From: Bacillota bacterium
Lineage (GTDB): Bacteria > Bacillota > Clostridia > Lachnospirales > Lachnospiraceae
Length of the DNA: 50,135 nt
NCBI GenBank assembly: GCA_023663285.1
Contig: JAMPHT010000017.1
Coordinates: 1-50,135, forward strand
Direction of reading: 5' to 3'
Program-made: the position numbers and the translations under genes
In this document: piece after piece, positions 7,542 to 15,948 of the stretch
Layout: each line of letters starts with the position of its first letter
Position numbering within the stretch: the first letter of the stretch is position 1
The notes under the pieces: model-generated
The model's database searches: none
What the model saw: the letters and a program-made list of their open reading frames with translations, nothing else
What the model was told of the DNA's origin: nothing

Positions 7542-8618
7542 ATGTTTGATGAATTTGATAAATATATTTCTATGTTTGCAGAGGAAGATTTTGCTGTTGA
7601 TTACTGGTATGATGAAGGGGCTGAAATAGCAGAAAATATGCTTTGTGAATTTAAGGAAGAAGATTGGAAAATATTATTGAAAATAGTACCTGAAAGAAAG
7701 ATACAATGGCAAAAACGTGTAGCATATTGTATGCATGACAAGAGTGATCAAAACCAATTAAAAGTATTATTAAACCTAGTAGAAACGGATGACGATGAAT
7801 TACTTGAAATTGTAGTGGATTCTTTGAGAGGTTTTACAAGCGAAGAGAGTTTAAAGTTAATATACGCAGATTCGCGAATGGTTTCTAAAATCAAGAAGTT
7901 AATGCCTAAAGTAGGAGATGCGACAAAAAGAGTATTTGAAGAATTCCTGAAAGTAAATAGGATATTGGCTATATTATCAGTTTTCTTTCTTTTATGCGGA
8001 TGTTCTAAGGAGCAAATAAATCAGGAAGCAAATCAGGAAGCTCCCTCTGATGAGCAGATCGGCTATTTTTTCCCGCAGGAGGTAGATTCTCAGGAATATA
8101 CAGCTGTATTTTCCGGATTTTCCGGGCAGCCGGAACAAATGAAGGTGACAGTATCAGTTACCGAGGTTCAGCGCCTTGAGGACGGTGTTTTATATGAATT
8201 AGAAGTAGACAGTGACGAAGAAGGGTTTGACAGATATGAGGAATATAGAGGAAAGTGGTGGTACATAGGTCTCTTTTTTGTGCAGGGGGAGGACATCTAC
8301 TTTATCCGCGGTGAGGATGTCCAAAATGAATTCCGGTCGGCAGAGGAGATTCAAGAGGCAGGGACACTGGTGTGTAATGAAGCCGGAAAAGAAGATTCCC
8401 TCGGTGAGGACATAAAAGGCTGGCATGAATATATTGCAGCGGATGGAGACAGGAGAGAGTATCATGCTTACAGTGATCTGGTGGAAACAGGATATTATGA
8501 GTGTTTTATCTGGGAAGCCGGAAGCGGGCTGATCGAATACCGGAGCGGATACGGAGCGCAGTCCAATCACATAGAGTTACATCTGTCCGGCGGAGATAGC
8601 TATGAAGTTTACAGATGA
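7542..8618 (+). CDS. Chimeric protein: helical immunity-like domain fused to a lipoprotein
   Basis: The frame of 358 residues has two unrelated halves. Residues 1-135 are acidic and helical with HEAT-like spacing (RVAYCMHD, LLNLVETDDDELLEIVVDSLRGF), like Imm30-type immunity proteins. Residues 139-154 are a complete lipoprotein signal (VNRILAILSVFFLLCGC, lipobox Cys154). The rest is an acidic extracytoplasmic-type domain rich in Tyr and Trp. A signal in mid-protein cannot work normally, so this looks like an in-frame fusion of two genes. An internal TTG at 7965 might start the lipoprotein separately. ATG 7542 is chosen because GGAGG lies 7 bases upstream, inside the YwqK fragment. Confidence 0.6.
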   Translation: MFDEFDKYISMFAEEDFAVDYWYDEGAEIAENMLCEFKEEDWKILLKIVPERKIQWQKRVAYCMHDKSDQNQLKVLLNLVETDDDELLEIVVDSLRGFTSEESLKLIYADSRMVSKIKKLMPKVGDATKRVFEEFLKVNRILAILSVFFLLCGCSKEQINQEANQEAPSDEQIGYFFPQEVDSQEYTAVFSGFSGQPEQMKVTVSVTEVQRLEDGVLYELEVDSDEEGFDRYEEYRGKWWYIGLFFVQGEDIYFIRGEDVQNEFRSAEEIQEAGTLVCNEAGKEDSLGEDIKGWHEYIAADGDRREYHAYSDLVETGYYECFIWEAGSGLIEYRSGYGAQSNHIELHLSGGDSYEVYR

Positions 8619-8627
8619 AAGCAGTTA

Positions 8628-8978
8628 GTGGTGAATGATGTGAGTTATTTAAGTTTGACCAAAAGGATAATGCAGAATGAGCTGACGAATGAAGAACTGG
8701 TTGAATGCCTGAATATTCCGAATGTCCCGGTGCTTCAGCAGACAATGCTTAAATTAATAGAAAGAAATGTTCAAAATGCAGATGTACACATCAAGCTTTT
8801 GGAATATAGTAACTATATGGATAACAGATTTAAGATCCTGGGGCTATGCAAGATCGGGCATTTGGCTGTCTATGCTTTAAAAAGATTAGGGTACATAGAA
8901 GATTTCTCAAAAATATATGAAGAATTGCCGGATGAGGACAAGGAGCAGATCGCGATCTTGGAGCAGGCATTTGTTTGA
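8628..8978 (+). CDS. Small helical hypothetical protein
   Basis: An all-helical 116-residue protein without signal or membrane segments. Its helices (LTKRIMQNELTNEELVECL, FKILGLCKIGHLAVYALKRLG) suggest a short HEAT-like or immunity-type fold, but I do not recognise a family. The start is uncertain between GTG 8628 and GTG 8631; no strong ribosome binding site is seen. It begins 10 bases after the chimeric gene and is the last member of the AT-rich island, just before the promoter of the methyltransferase operon. Confidence 0.5.
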   Translation: MVNDVSYLSLTKRIMQNELTNEELVECLNIPNVPVLQQTMLKLIERNVQNADVHIKLLEYSNYMDNRFKILGLCKIGHLAVYALKRLGYIEDFSKIYEELPDEDKEQIAILEQAFV

Positions 8979-9028
8979 TTGACGGAAGCTGAAAAGGTAT
9001 GATACAATGCAATAAGTGATTCATACCT
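8979..9028 (+). promoter_or_regulatory. Promoter of the defence-like operon with flanking inverted repeat
   Basis: TTGACG at 8979-8984 and TACAAT at 9003-9008 are spaced 18 bases. A perfect 8-bp inverted repeat, AGGTATGA at 8995-9002 and TCATACCT at 9021-9028, brackets the -10 box and the expected start of transcription. This would suit repressor control of the operon. Confidence 0.55.
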
Positions 9029-9062
9029 AAGGATACGGGAAATTGAAAGGGCAAATGCCATT

Positions 9063-10493
9063 ATGTCAAAACAGGATAAAAATTGTCAGGTTCCCACCCC
9101 GATTCAGTATGTGGAACAGATGCTTGACTATGTGGGATATAAACATGATTTATGGGGACGCAAGGTATTGGAAAATTCCTGTGGAGAAGGTAATATACTT
9201 GTAGAGATAGTGAAAAGATACATTGCTGATGCCAAAAGCCGCCAATATACTCCGAAGGAGATTGCCGACGGTTTGGAGAAAGATATTGCAGCATATGAGG
9301 TGGATCAGGAAAAAATAGAAATATGTCTCAGGCGTCTGAATGATGTGGTTTCTTCAGAGGGTCTGCCAAAGCCCGGATGGAATATCCGGCAGCAGGATTT
9401 TTTAAAAAGTGACGAGCAAAACGCAGAATTTATAATCGGTAACCCACCATATATTACTTATCATGATCTTACACAGAAAGAAAGAGAGTTTCTACAGAAG
9501 AATTTTTCCGTATGCCGAAAAGGACGGTTTGATTATTGCTATGCTTTTATCGAGGCAAGTGTGAAGGCTTTGGCGGATAACGGCAGGATGATATACCTGA
9601 TACCGTTCAGTATCTTTCGCAATCGGTTTGCGGCAGGATTAAGAGCCTTTCTTAAGGATTATGTTACAAAGATCGTGGACTACAGGAGCATGAATGTATT
9701 TCCCGGAATAACCTGTTCCACGTCGCTGCTGGTGTGTGAAAACGGATGCATACAGAATGAAGTCGAGTATGTGGATTTTGCAGCACAAAAAAAGATTTGT
9801 CTGGATCGTTCTTCGCTGGATCCTGATGGGGGGAAGTGGATCTTTGACAGAACAATAAGCGGAAACAGAAGGTTTGGCGATTATTTCAGCGTTCATAACG
9901 GTGTTGCGACGCTATGTAATGAGGCTTTTTTGTTTTCGGCGGATGCAGAGGCAAAAGATTGCTATATCGTTGGAGGAATGCCGATAGAAAAGAAAGTGAC
10001 GTTACCTGCTGTAAGCACTAAAAGCAGCAGGGCTGTGAAAAAAGGCGGGGAGACATTCCGAATTATTTTTCCCTATAAGCTGACAAACGGTAAAATCGGC
10101 CATTATTCGGAAGAAGAATTTGAAAATCAGTATCCCTGTGCCCGGAAGCATTTATATCAATATCATAATGAGTTGAAACGCAGAAAGGCAGATGAAAGGG
10201 CCAAATGGTTTGAATACGGAAGAACCCAGGCATTAGAAGAGGTCTTTGGGGAAAAGCTTGTGCTGCCCATGGTGATAACAAATTCCACAAAAGCGTATAT
10301 TGCCCCCAAAGATGCAATTCCGTATGCGGGGTACTTTGTCACGTTAAGGCCGGGCTCCGGTATGACGCTGAAGGATGCAAAGGCAGCGCTGGAAAGCGCT
10401 CAGTTTTACCAATATGTCCAAGAGGTAGGAACACCCACAACTATATCTTCTTATAGAGTATCCGTACACGATATCAATGAATTCATGTTTTAG
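9063..10493 (+). CDS. Class I adenine-specific DNA methyltransferase
   Basis: The 476-residue protein carries the catalytic NPPY motif of N6-adenine methyltransferases at residues 127-130 (IGNPPYITY) and a motif I SAM-binding loop, LENSCGEGNILVEIV, near residues 39-53. The layout, with the C-terminal half as a likely target-recognition region, resembles Eco57I/TaqI-type modification enzymes. It probably methylates host DNA to mark self. It is the first gene of a tight four-gene operon: 9 bases separate it from the ATPase/kinase gene. The ribosome binding site before ATG 9063 (AAAGGG) is weak and distant, perhaps limiting expression. The recognition sequence is not deducible. Confidence 0.9.
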   Translation: MSKQDKNCQVPTPIQYVEQMLDYVGYKHDLWGRKVLENSCGEGNILVEIVKRYIADAKSRQYTPKEIADGLEKDIAAYEVDQEKIEICLRRLNDVVSSEGLPKPGWNIRQQDFLKSDEQNAEFIIGNPPYITYHDLTQKEREFLQKNFSVCRKGRFDYCYAFIEASVKALADNGRMIYLIPFSIFRNRFAAGLRAFLKDYVTKIVDYRSMNVFPGITCSTSLLVCENGCIQNEVEYVDFAAQKKICLDRSSLDPDGGKWIFDRTISGNRRFGDYFSVHNGVATLCNEAFLFSADAEAKDCYIVGGMPIEKKVTLPAVSTKSSRAVKKGGETFRIIFPYKLTNGKIGHYSEEEFENQYPCARKHLYQYHNELKRRKADERAKWFEYGRTQALEEVFGEKLVLPMVITNSTKAYIAPKDAIPYAGYFVTLRPGSGMTLKDAKAALESAQFYQYVQEVGTPTTISSYRVSVHDINEFMF

Positions 10494-10502
10494 GGGAGAA
10501 TA

Positions 10503-12932
10503 ATGACTAAAAATCTTTATTTCAAAACAAACTCAAGGCATATAGGTCAGCTGGGAAGAGAGCTTGTAACGGATTTTGTGACGGCTTTGGTTGAACTTGT
10601 TAAAAATTCCTATGATGCAGATGCAGGCAGTGTGCAGATCACCATTGAAAATGCCAATACGCCGGAAGCATCCATTATTATCACGGATACGGGCAGCGGT
10701 ATGACCCAGGAAGAATTTGAGAAGAAGTGGATGGTGATCGGAACAAGCAATAAGGTCAGCGAGCCCTATACCCCCAAAGGCAGGAAGCGGACAGGCAAAA
10801 AAGGAATCGGACGTTTTTCCGTGGAGAGGCTTGCTGAAAGGGCAACGATATATTCTTTTACCGATCATGAGGATTTTAAGGTGTCCATTAACTGGAATCG
10901 TTATGAAGAGATTTCAGTGGAGGCATTAAAGCAAAGAATTCGGATACTGCAGGAAGGAAAAGATGTTTCTGCGGCAAAGTATATTGCCAATAAACTGGAT
11001 TTTTTTCTGTTGTCCACAGGAGTTGAGGAGCAGGACAGAAGGGTCGTGGAGCAATATGCGGAGGCGGCGGATAATTACGAGCTGCTTTTTCAGAAAGAAG
11101 TTTTGGCAGATATAGAAAAACGGGTCATCCCTGTATTGGAAAAGCTGGAAGGCAGTGAATACGGTATTGATGAAATCGGAAACCCGCTGGAGCAGATAGC
11201 GGATCGAAGTGGGGAAGAGAGCTACAGGCTGCTAAAGGAGCTTAAAGGCAGGGAGAAAACTACAGAAAACGACAAGAAAGTAACGGGAATGGTATTGGTG
11301 CTTGAGCGTCTGCGGGATAACTGGCGTCAGAAAGATATCGATAAGCTTCAGAAGGAACTGAGGCTTCTTGTGGCACCTGAATTTATCGAGAAGGATCCTT
11401 TTTATATCGAACTTGTGGCAGACCAGTTCAACATACCTGAGGAAATGTCTATCAATGATATTCTATATATGAGTTATGCCAAGCTGGAAGCAGGCATTCT
11501 GGATGGGGGGAAAAGATCTGTGATCGCCTATTGTGATAATGACGGAAATAAGCGGAAGATCACAGATCAGTATGAAACGCCGTTACTGTGCGGAGATATT
11601 TCTTTTGAACTGTACTTTTTTTTAAGGGATGCGGTTCATATGAGAAATGAGAATTATGACTATCGCTTTGCGCTGCGGATCCTTGATACATATTGCGGGA
11701 TCAAGATATACAGGGATAATTTCAGGGTAAAGCCCTATGGCGAGATCGGTAACGACTGGCTGGAGCTGGACAAGAATAAGGTAAAGGATACACATGGATA
11801 CAGAGTGGGTAATAACCAGACGGTTGGCGTCATCAAGATTTCGGACAGAACGAATCCCTTACTGACTGACGCGACAAACAGAGAGGGAATTATTGAGAAT
11901 CAGGCATATGAACAGTTAAAAGAGTTTATACTTAAATGTATCAACGTTATCTCAGAAATCAGACGAGAGGTATATGAGGAATCCAAATCGGAGCTGGATA
12001 AGGCTAAAGAGGCGAAGAAACAGCATCAGCAAAGGGAGGAGCAGCACAGGAGAGAGCAGGAGGAACGCTTTCAGCATACAATGGGCCTGATGAAAAGCGG
12101 GGCCGCCGTAAATGAGGTGCAGAGCGCCTTTGAACAGTGGAAGCGGGACGAGGAGCAGTATCAGAAAGAAAAGGAAGCGCAGTACGAACAGACGGAGGAT
12201 GCGTACCGGAAGGTATTGGAATACCAGGAAAATGAATTGTCCATGTACAAAAATCTTGCCACACTGGGTATCTTAACAGGTAATTTCGGGCATGAGACAC
12301 AGGACATTATTTCCAGGATCGGCAACAGCATTGCATATTTTGAAGCGTTGACGCCAACAATAGAAAACAGGCATTTCGGAAATATTACAGGTATACTGAA
12401 ATCAGATTTTGCACGGATAGAGGGCTACAGCTCCATGATCGTGGAGTTTTTGCGCAAACATAAGAGAGATGTAAAGGAAAACCTGGACTTTGGTGCGGTG
12501 CTGAATGGTATCTGTCGTTTGTATCTGGGGATGCTTCAGGAGTTTAAGATCGAGTTTGCCTGGAACGCACAGTATGACATCAGTTTCACCATGCGGCAGA
12601 TAGATTTGGAGTCTATTATAATCAATATGATAACAAATGCGTTTGAGCAGTTGAGGAGCAGTGCGCGGAGGGTTATTCATATACGGTTCAGGCAGGAGGA
12701 GGAAAATATTTTCCTGGAATTTGAGGACAGCGGGAATGGAGTACCGGCGGGGAAGCGTGAAGAGATTTTTCAGGCATTTGTGACTACAAAGGAAGATGGT
12801 ATAGGATTGGGGCTTAATATTGTTAGAGATATTGTAGTAAGCTATGGCGGAACAATAAGCGTATTGGATTCAGAAGAATTAGGCGGTGCAAAGTTTCTGA
12901 TTCACTTTACGAAGAAGGAGAAGCATCCATGA
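10503..12932 (+). CDS. Dual-GHKL protein: MORC/Hsp90-like ATPase fused to a histidine-kinase module
   Basis: The 809-residue protein has two ATP-binding Bergerat folds. The N-terminal one has ELVKNSYDADA (N35), the ITDTGSGM lid motif and GKKGIGRFSVERL, the pattern of MORC/MutL/Hsp90-type ATPases seen in some restriction-like systems. The middle is about 300 residues with a charged coiled coil near residues 490-580. The C-terminal part has a DHp-like helix (GILTGNFGHETQDII, candidate phospho-histidine) and kinase N, G1 and G2 boxes (IINMITNAFEQL, FEDSGNGVP, GIGLGLNIVRDIV). There is no membrane segment, so it senses something cytoplasmic. It has a GGGGAG site before ATG 10503, and its end overlaps the receiver gene by 4 bases (ATGA). 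Confidence 0.88.
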   Translation: MTKNLYFKTNSRHIGQLGRELVTDFVTALVELVKNSYDADAGSVQITIENANTPEASIIITDTGSGMTQEEFEKKWMVIGTSNKVSEPYTPKGRKRTGKKGIGRFSVERLAERATIYSFTDHEDFKVSINWNRYEEISVEALKQRIRILQEGKDVSAAKYIANKLDFFLLSTGVEEQDRRVVEQYAEAADNYELLFQKEVLADIEKRVIPVLEKLEGSEYGIDEIGNPLEQIADRSGEESYRLLKELKGREKTTENDKKVTGMVLVLERLRDNWRQKDIDKLQKELRLLVAPEFIEKDPFYIELVADQFNIPEEMSINDILYMSYAKLEAGILDGGKRSVIAYCDNDGNKRKITDQYETPLLCGDISFELYFFLRDAVHMRNENYDYRFALRILDTYCGIKIYRDNFRVKPYGEIGNDWLELDKNKVKDTHGYRVGNNQTVGVIKISDRTNPLLTDATNREGIIENQAYEQLKEFILKCINVISEIRREVYEESKSELDKAKEAKKQHQQREEQHRREQEERFQHTMGLMKSGAAVNEVQSAFEQWKRDEEQYQKEKEAQYEQTEDAYRKVLEYQENELSMYKNLATLGILTGNFGHETQDIISRIGNSIAYFEALTPTIENRHFGNITGILKSDFARIEGYSSMIVEFLRKHKRDVKENLDFGAVLNGICRLYLGMLQEFKIEFAWNAQYDISFTMRQIDLESIIINMITNAFEQLRSSARRVIHIRFRQEEENIFLEFEDSGNGVPAGKREEIFQAFVTTKEDGIGLGLNIVRDIVVSYGGTISVLDSEELGGAKFLIHFTKKEKHP

Positions 12933-13429
12933 AAGAGTTGCTGGGTTTATATATCGAAGACGATGTGAACAATGTTATGGTGCAGCAGGCCAGATTTGAT
13001 CTGTTTGAAGGAATCAGCATAAAAGGACTGGACGAACTGCCGGAAAAGGTTGAGGATTTTTATCCTGTCATTGTCAGAGACCACATAGATTTCCTGATCA
13101 TTGACCACGAATTGGATAAGCAGACGGTATCTTATAAGGGATGCGATGCATTAAATGAGATACGGAAGTATGACAGCACGATATATGCGATCCTGCTGAC
13201 CAATTATCCTCTGGCGGATTACAAGGAGGAGCTGGGGGCTTATGACTATCAGCTGACAAAAAGTGAAATGAAAGAACCCGGAAAACTGGAGGAAGTAGTT
13301 CAAAAAATCAAGAGGGCCTGTGAATTAAGACGTGATAATAAATTGTTGGCGGAAATGGAACAACGGCAGAAAGAGAAAGAGGAATTGATTCGTGAGTTAA
13401 AGAGTCTTGCAGCAGGTAAGAAAGGGTAA
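12929..13429 (+). CDS. Stand-alone receiver-domain protein
   Basis: The 166-residue protein reads as a response-regulator receiver: an acidic pocket at IEDD (residues 9-12), phospho-acceptor Asp59 in FLIIDHELD, Thr91 in ILLTNYP and Lys111 in QLTKSE. These are the standard catalytic positions at nearly standard spacing. The last 40 residues form a charged helix in place of a DNA-binding domain, so the output is probably protein-protein contact. The overlap with the kinase gene strongly implies that the kinase's C-terminal module phosphorylates it. The following HNH nuclease gene is the plausible target of its control. AAGGAG lies upstream of ATG 12929. Confidence 0.82.
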   Translation: MKELLGLYIEDDVNNVMVQQARFDLFEGISIKGLDELPEKVEDFYPVIVRDHIDFLIIDHELDKQTVSYKGCDALNEIRKYDSTIYAILLTNYPLADYKEELGAYDYQLTKSEMKEPGKLEEVVQKIKRACELRRDNKLLAEMEQRQKEKEELIRELKSLAAGKKG

Positions 13430-13432
13430 CCA

Positions 13433-14356
13433 ATGGATTACATAAGAAAAAAGCGCTGGGTAAGGTACAGTCACATAAAATGCAAAATGTACTTACGCAA
13501 TGATTTTCATTTTGAATGTGCCTATTGCCGGATGCGGGAACAGGATACGGGCGCTTTCGGTGAGGAAGGTTTTGAAAAAGATCATTTTGCCGCAAGGTCA
13601 TCGGGAGAGCAAAGTAAACGTGATTCCTACGATAATATGGTTTATGCCTGTTCTAAATGCAATGGCACGAAATCAGATCAAGGTGTTGAACTGCTGCTGG
13701 ATCCCTGTAAGGACAATATTTATACAGGGGACAGACCTCATGTTACAAGCCTTGGTAAGAACGGAGAATATCAATTGGTCGGCAATACCGAGGAAGGCCG
13801 GCAATACATAGAGTCGCTGCAGTTGAATGCAAGATTTTACAGAGATATGCGGGAAAGGCAGGAGCAGGCATACGAAGGCGATCATGAGCTGGAAAAACTT
13901 ATAAATGAGATTTCGGGCAAATATGCGGTGTCGGAGGACTTACTGCAAAGGCTGCGGAAGCTGGTGAGCAGTAATTATCTGATGCAGTCGGATAATCCGC
14001 AGAATACCGCATTCAGATGCGGACGTTCAAAAGCCGGAAAGGCATTTCAGGAAGTATTGAGTATTTTGGATGAGCTATCGGTTTCATATGAATTGCTTTT
14101 TGCTGAAAAGGATTTTGATATTAAAATGCGATATAATGACAGGGATTATTTATGCGAGATCGTACTGAATGACAGCGCGGAAAGGCCGGTCAGAAATATC
14201 CGCATGAACGCGGAGCAAAGAGAAAGCTGGCTGGCAGAGAGCGGAGAGCATGGAATTCTATATTATTATCTAAAGACCGGAAGGCTGGAATTTTACAATA
14301 TTGGTGAAGAAAATGAGTTGCTGGCCTGCTTAAGGAACGAAACCGTTCAATGCTGA
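13433..14356 (+). CDS. HNH endonuclease
   Basis: The 307-residue protein has an N-terminal HNH nuclease with a zinc-binding frame: CAYC at about residues 27-30, KDHFAA, then YDNMVYACSKCNGTKSD. Two CxxC pairs and the His/Asn core are present; the last position is Lys in the CNxxK form common in HNH restriction enzymes. The C-terminal ~200 residues are unrecognised and may bind DNA or the receiver. It starts 3 bases after the receiver gene. Together with the methyltransferase it gives a cut-and-mark pair. It ends one base from the end of the convergent protease gene. Confidence 0.87.
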   Translation: MDYIRKKRWVRYSHIKCKMYLRNDFHFECAYCRMREQDTGAFGEEGFEKDHFAARSSGEQSKRDSYDNMVYACSKCNGTKSDQGVELLLDPCKDNIYTGDRPHVTSLGKNGEYQLVGNTEEGRQYIESLQLNARFYRDMRERQEQAYEGDHELEKLINEISGKYAVSEDLLQRLRKLVSSNYLMQSDNPQNTAFRCGRSKAGKAFQEVLSILDELSVSYELLFAEKDFDIKMRYNDRDYLCEIVLNDSAERPVRNIRMNAEQRESWLAESGEHGILYYYLKTGRLEFYNIGEENELLACLRNETVQC

Positions 14357-14357
14357 C

Positions 14358-15572
14358 TCATTCCAGCGCCCCGATCCTCTGACTTACCGTGGGATGGTCA
14401 TAGGTAAGGCTCACAAGCATGGGATGGGGAGACAGGCAGATAAAGGAGTTGCGGGCCAGCACCTTAAGGGCGGAGATCAGGGCGCCGCCATAGCCCTGAT
14501 CCTTTGCAAAACGGTCCGCCCGGTATTCAAAACGCCGGGACAGGGCTGCGGAAAACAGTCCCAGAAAAGGGGACAGGAAGGAAAGGCATACCGTTCCCAG
14601 AAGGTAAAAGGCAAACCCGTAATTTACCCTGTCAAAGCCGAAATATCCGTAAATTTCCGGAACGGATACCAATGCCCACACCAGCAGTACCATCACCACC
14701 AGATTCACAAGGCTCACTGCCTGCATTTTCAGATTATCTTTGTGCTTATTGTGCCCCATCTCGTGGGCAAAGACCGCCACTATCTCATCCGTTGACATCT
14801 GCTCTAACAGCGTATCGTACAGAACGATGGTCTTTGTGCTGCCGATACCGCTGAAATAGGCATTGGCCTTGGTGGAGCGCCTGGAACCGTCCATCACCTT
14901 GATCTCTTTTACGGTACAGCCGTTTTCCTTCAGCAGTCCGCACAGCCGCTCTTTAAGCTCGCCCTCAGGAAGAGGCTCAAACTTGTTGAAAATTCTGGAA
15001 AAGATCGGATACAGGAACATAAGCAGCAGGAGCAGCAGAAAGGCTATGCCGATGAATACGGGTATCATCAGGTTTCCCAGGGTCTTGTGAAGCCGGATGA
15101 ACAGACAGCACAGCCCGCCCATGACCGCCAGCTCAATGACTGTGCTTTTGAGCCGGTCCAGGAAGAAGGTTTTCTTTGTCATCTTATTAAAACCGTATTT
15201 CTGCTCTATCACCATAGAATTTACATAATTGCAGGGAATCGCCACCAGCAGTCCCACCAGCATATCCGCAGCCAGCACCACGATGGCGGCGGCATAATCG
15301 TTTACAGGCGATATCCCCCATACAAGCCAGGCATAGGCGTCCAGACCCAGCACCAGATAGACCGTCAGATAGGACAGCAGATGCCGGATAAAGGCAAGCC
15401 GGGTCTTTTCACGATAATATTGCAGCCATTTCCGGTAGGCCGATTCATCATATACATCCTTCACATTTTCGGGGATCTCACGTTCGGCCGATTTCATCTC
15501 CAGCCACAGCATAAATGTCTGAAAGAAAAAAGTCAGGGTGACTACAAGCACCGCAATCAATTTATAGTCCAT
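14358..15572 (-). CDS. M48 family membrane metalloprotease (Ste24/CAAX protease-like)
   Basis: A 404-residue integral membrane zinc protease. It carries the HExxH zinc site, FAHEMGHNKHKD (His270 to His274), and a third ligand in FEYRADRFA. Several hydrophobic helices precede and follow the site, as in Ste24-type enzymes. The large frame opens at 15677, but the start is placed at 15572 because GGAGG lies 9 bases upstream and the extra N-terminal residues are basic and unlike the family. It probably takes part in membrane protein quality control or peptide processing. It converges on the HNH gene; no terminator is visible between them. Confidence 0.9.
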   Translation of the reverse strand: MDYKLIAVLVVTLTFFFQTFMLWLEMKSAEREIPENVKDVYDESAYRKWLQYYREKTRLAFIRHLLSYLTVYLVLGLDAYAWLVWGISPVNDYAAAIVVLAADMLVGLLVAIPCNYVNSMVIEQKYGFNKMTKKTFFLDRLKSTVIELAVMGGLCCLFIRLHKTLGNLMIPVFIGIAFLLLLLLMFLYPIFSRIFNKFEPLPEGELKERLCGLLKENGCTVKEIKVMDGSRRSTKANAYFSGIGSTKTIVLYDTLLEQMSTDEIVAVFAHEMGHNKHKDNLKMQAVSLVNLVVMVLLVWALVSVPEIYGYFGFDRVNYGFAFYLLGTVCLSFLSPFLGLFSAALSRRFEYRADRFAKDQGYGGALISALKVLARNSFICLSPHPMLVSLTYDHPTVSQRIGALE

Positions 15573-15656
15573 TTCTCTTTTGCCTCCGTTGTATACATTA
15601 TAAGCTTTCTTTCGGGAATATGCAATAATGGACCGGCTTGATCTTAGCCGTGAACG

Positions 15657-15830
15657 TAACAGTTCAGCCCCTCCCATTCATAAAAGCGTCTGCTTCGCAT
15701 CCGTCGCCGCTTCCGCGGCTCACCTTTTATTTCATGTGAGGGCGCTCCGCTCATAAAATGATATGTAAGCAGCGCTTTATGCGCAAGCGCCTACGCACTG
15801 CTCACATATCATTTTATGGCTGAACTGTTA
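15657..15830 (-). repeat. Dispersed ~175-bp element, copy A
   Basis: The ends are TAACAGTTCAG and CTGAACTGTTA, a perfect 11-bp terminal inverted repeat. The whole sequence matches the reverse complement of 24139-24313 at most positions. An internal hairpin pairs 15755-15766 with 15804-15815 (12 bp perfect), and within it GCGCTT 15772-15777 pairs with AAGCGC 15785-15790. A 12-bp direct repeat, TTAGCCGTGAAC, flanks it (15644-15655 and 15828-15839), consistent with a target duplication. No protein is encoded. It fills most of the 376-bp gap between the protease and STAND genes. Confidence 0.85.
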
Positions 15831-15886
15831 GCCGTGAACAAAATAAGCAGATTTTTGAACAAAATTGTCGATAAAAGACGACTTTA

Positions 15887-15915
15887 TTGAAAAAGAGTGG
15901 TGGAAATAATATAAT
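15887..15915 (+). promoter_or_regulatory. Promoter of the STAND NTPase gene
   Basis: TTGAAA at 15887-15892 and TATAAT at 15910-15915 are separated by exactly 17 bases, upstream of ATG 15949. It lies just outside the right end of repeat copy A. Confidence 0.8.
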
Positions 15916-15948
15916 ATATTTTGATTTTACAGGACGGGTGGGCATCAG

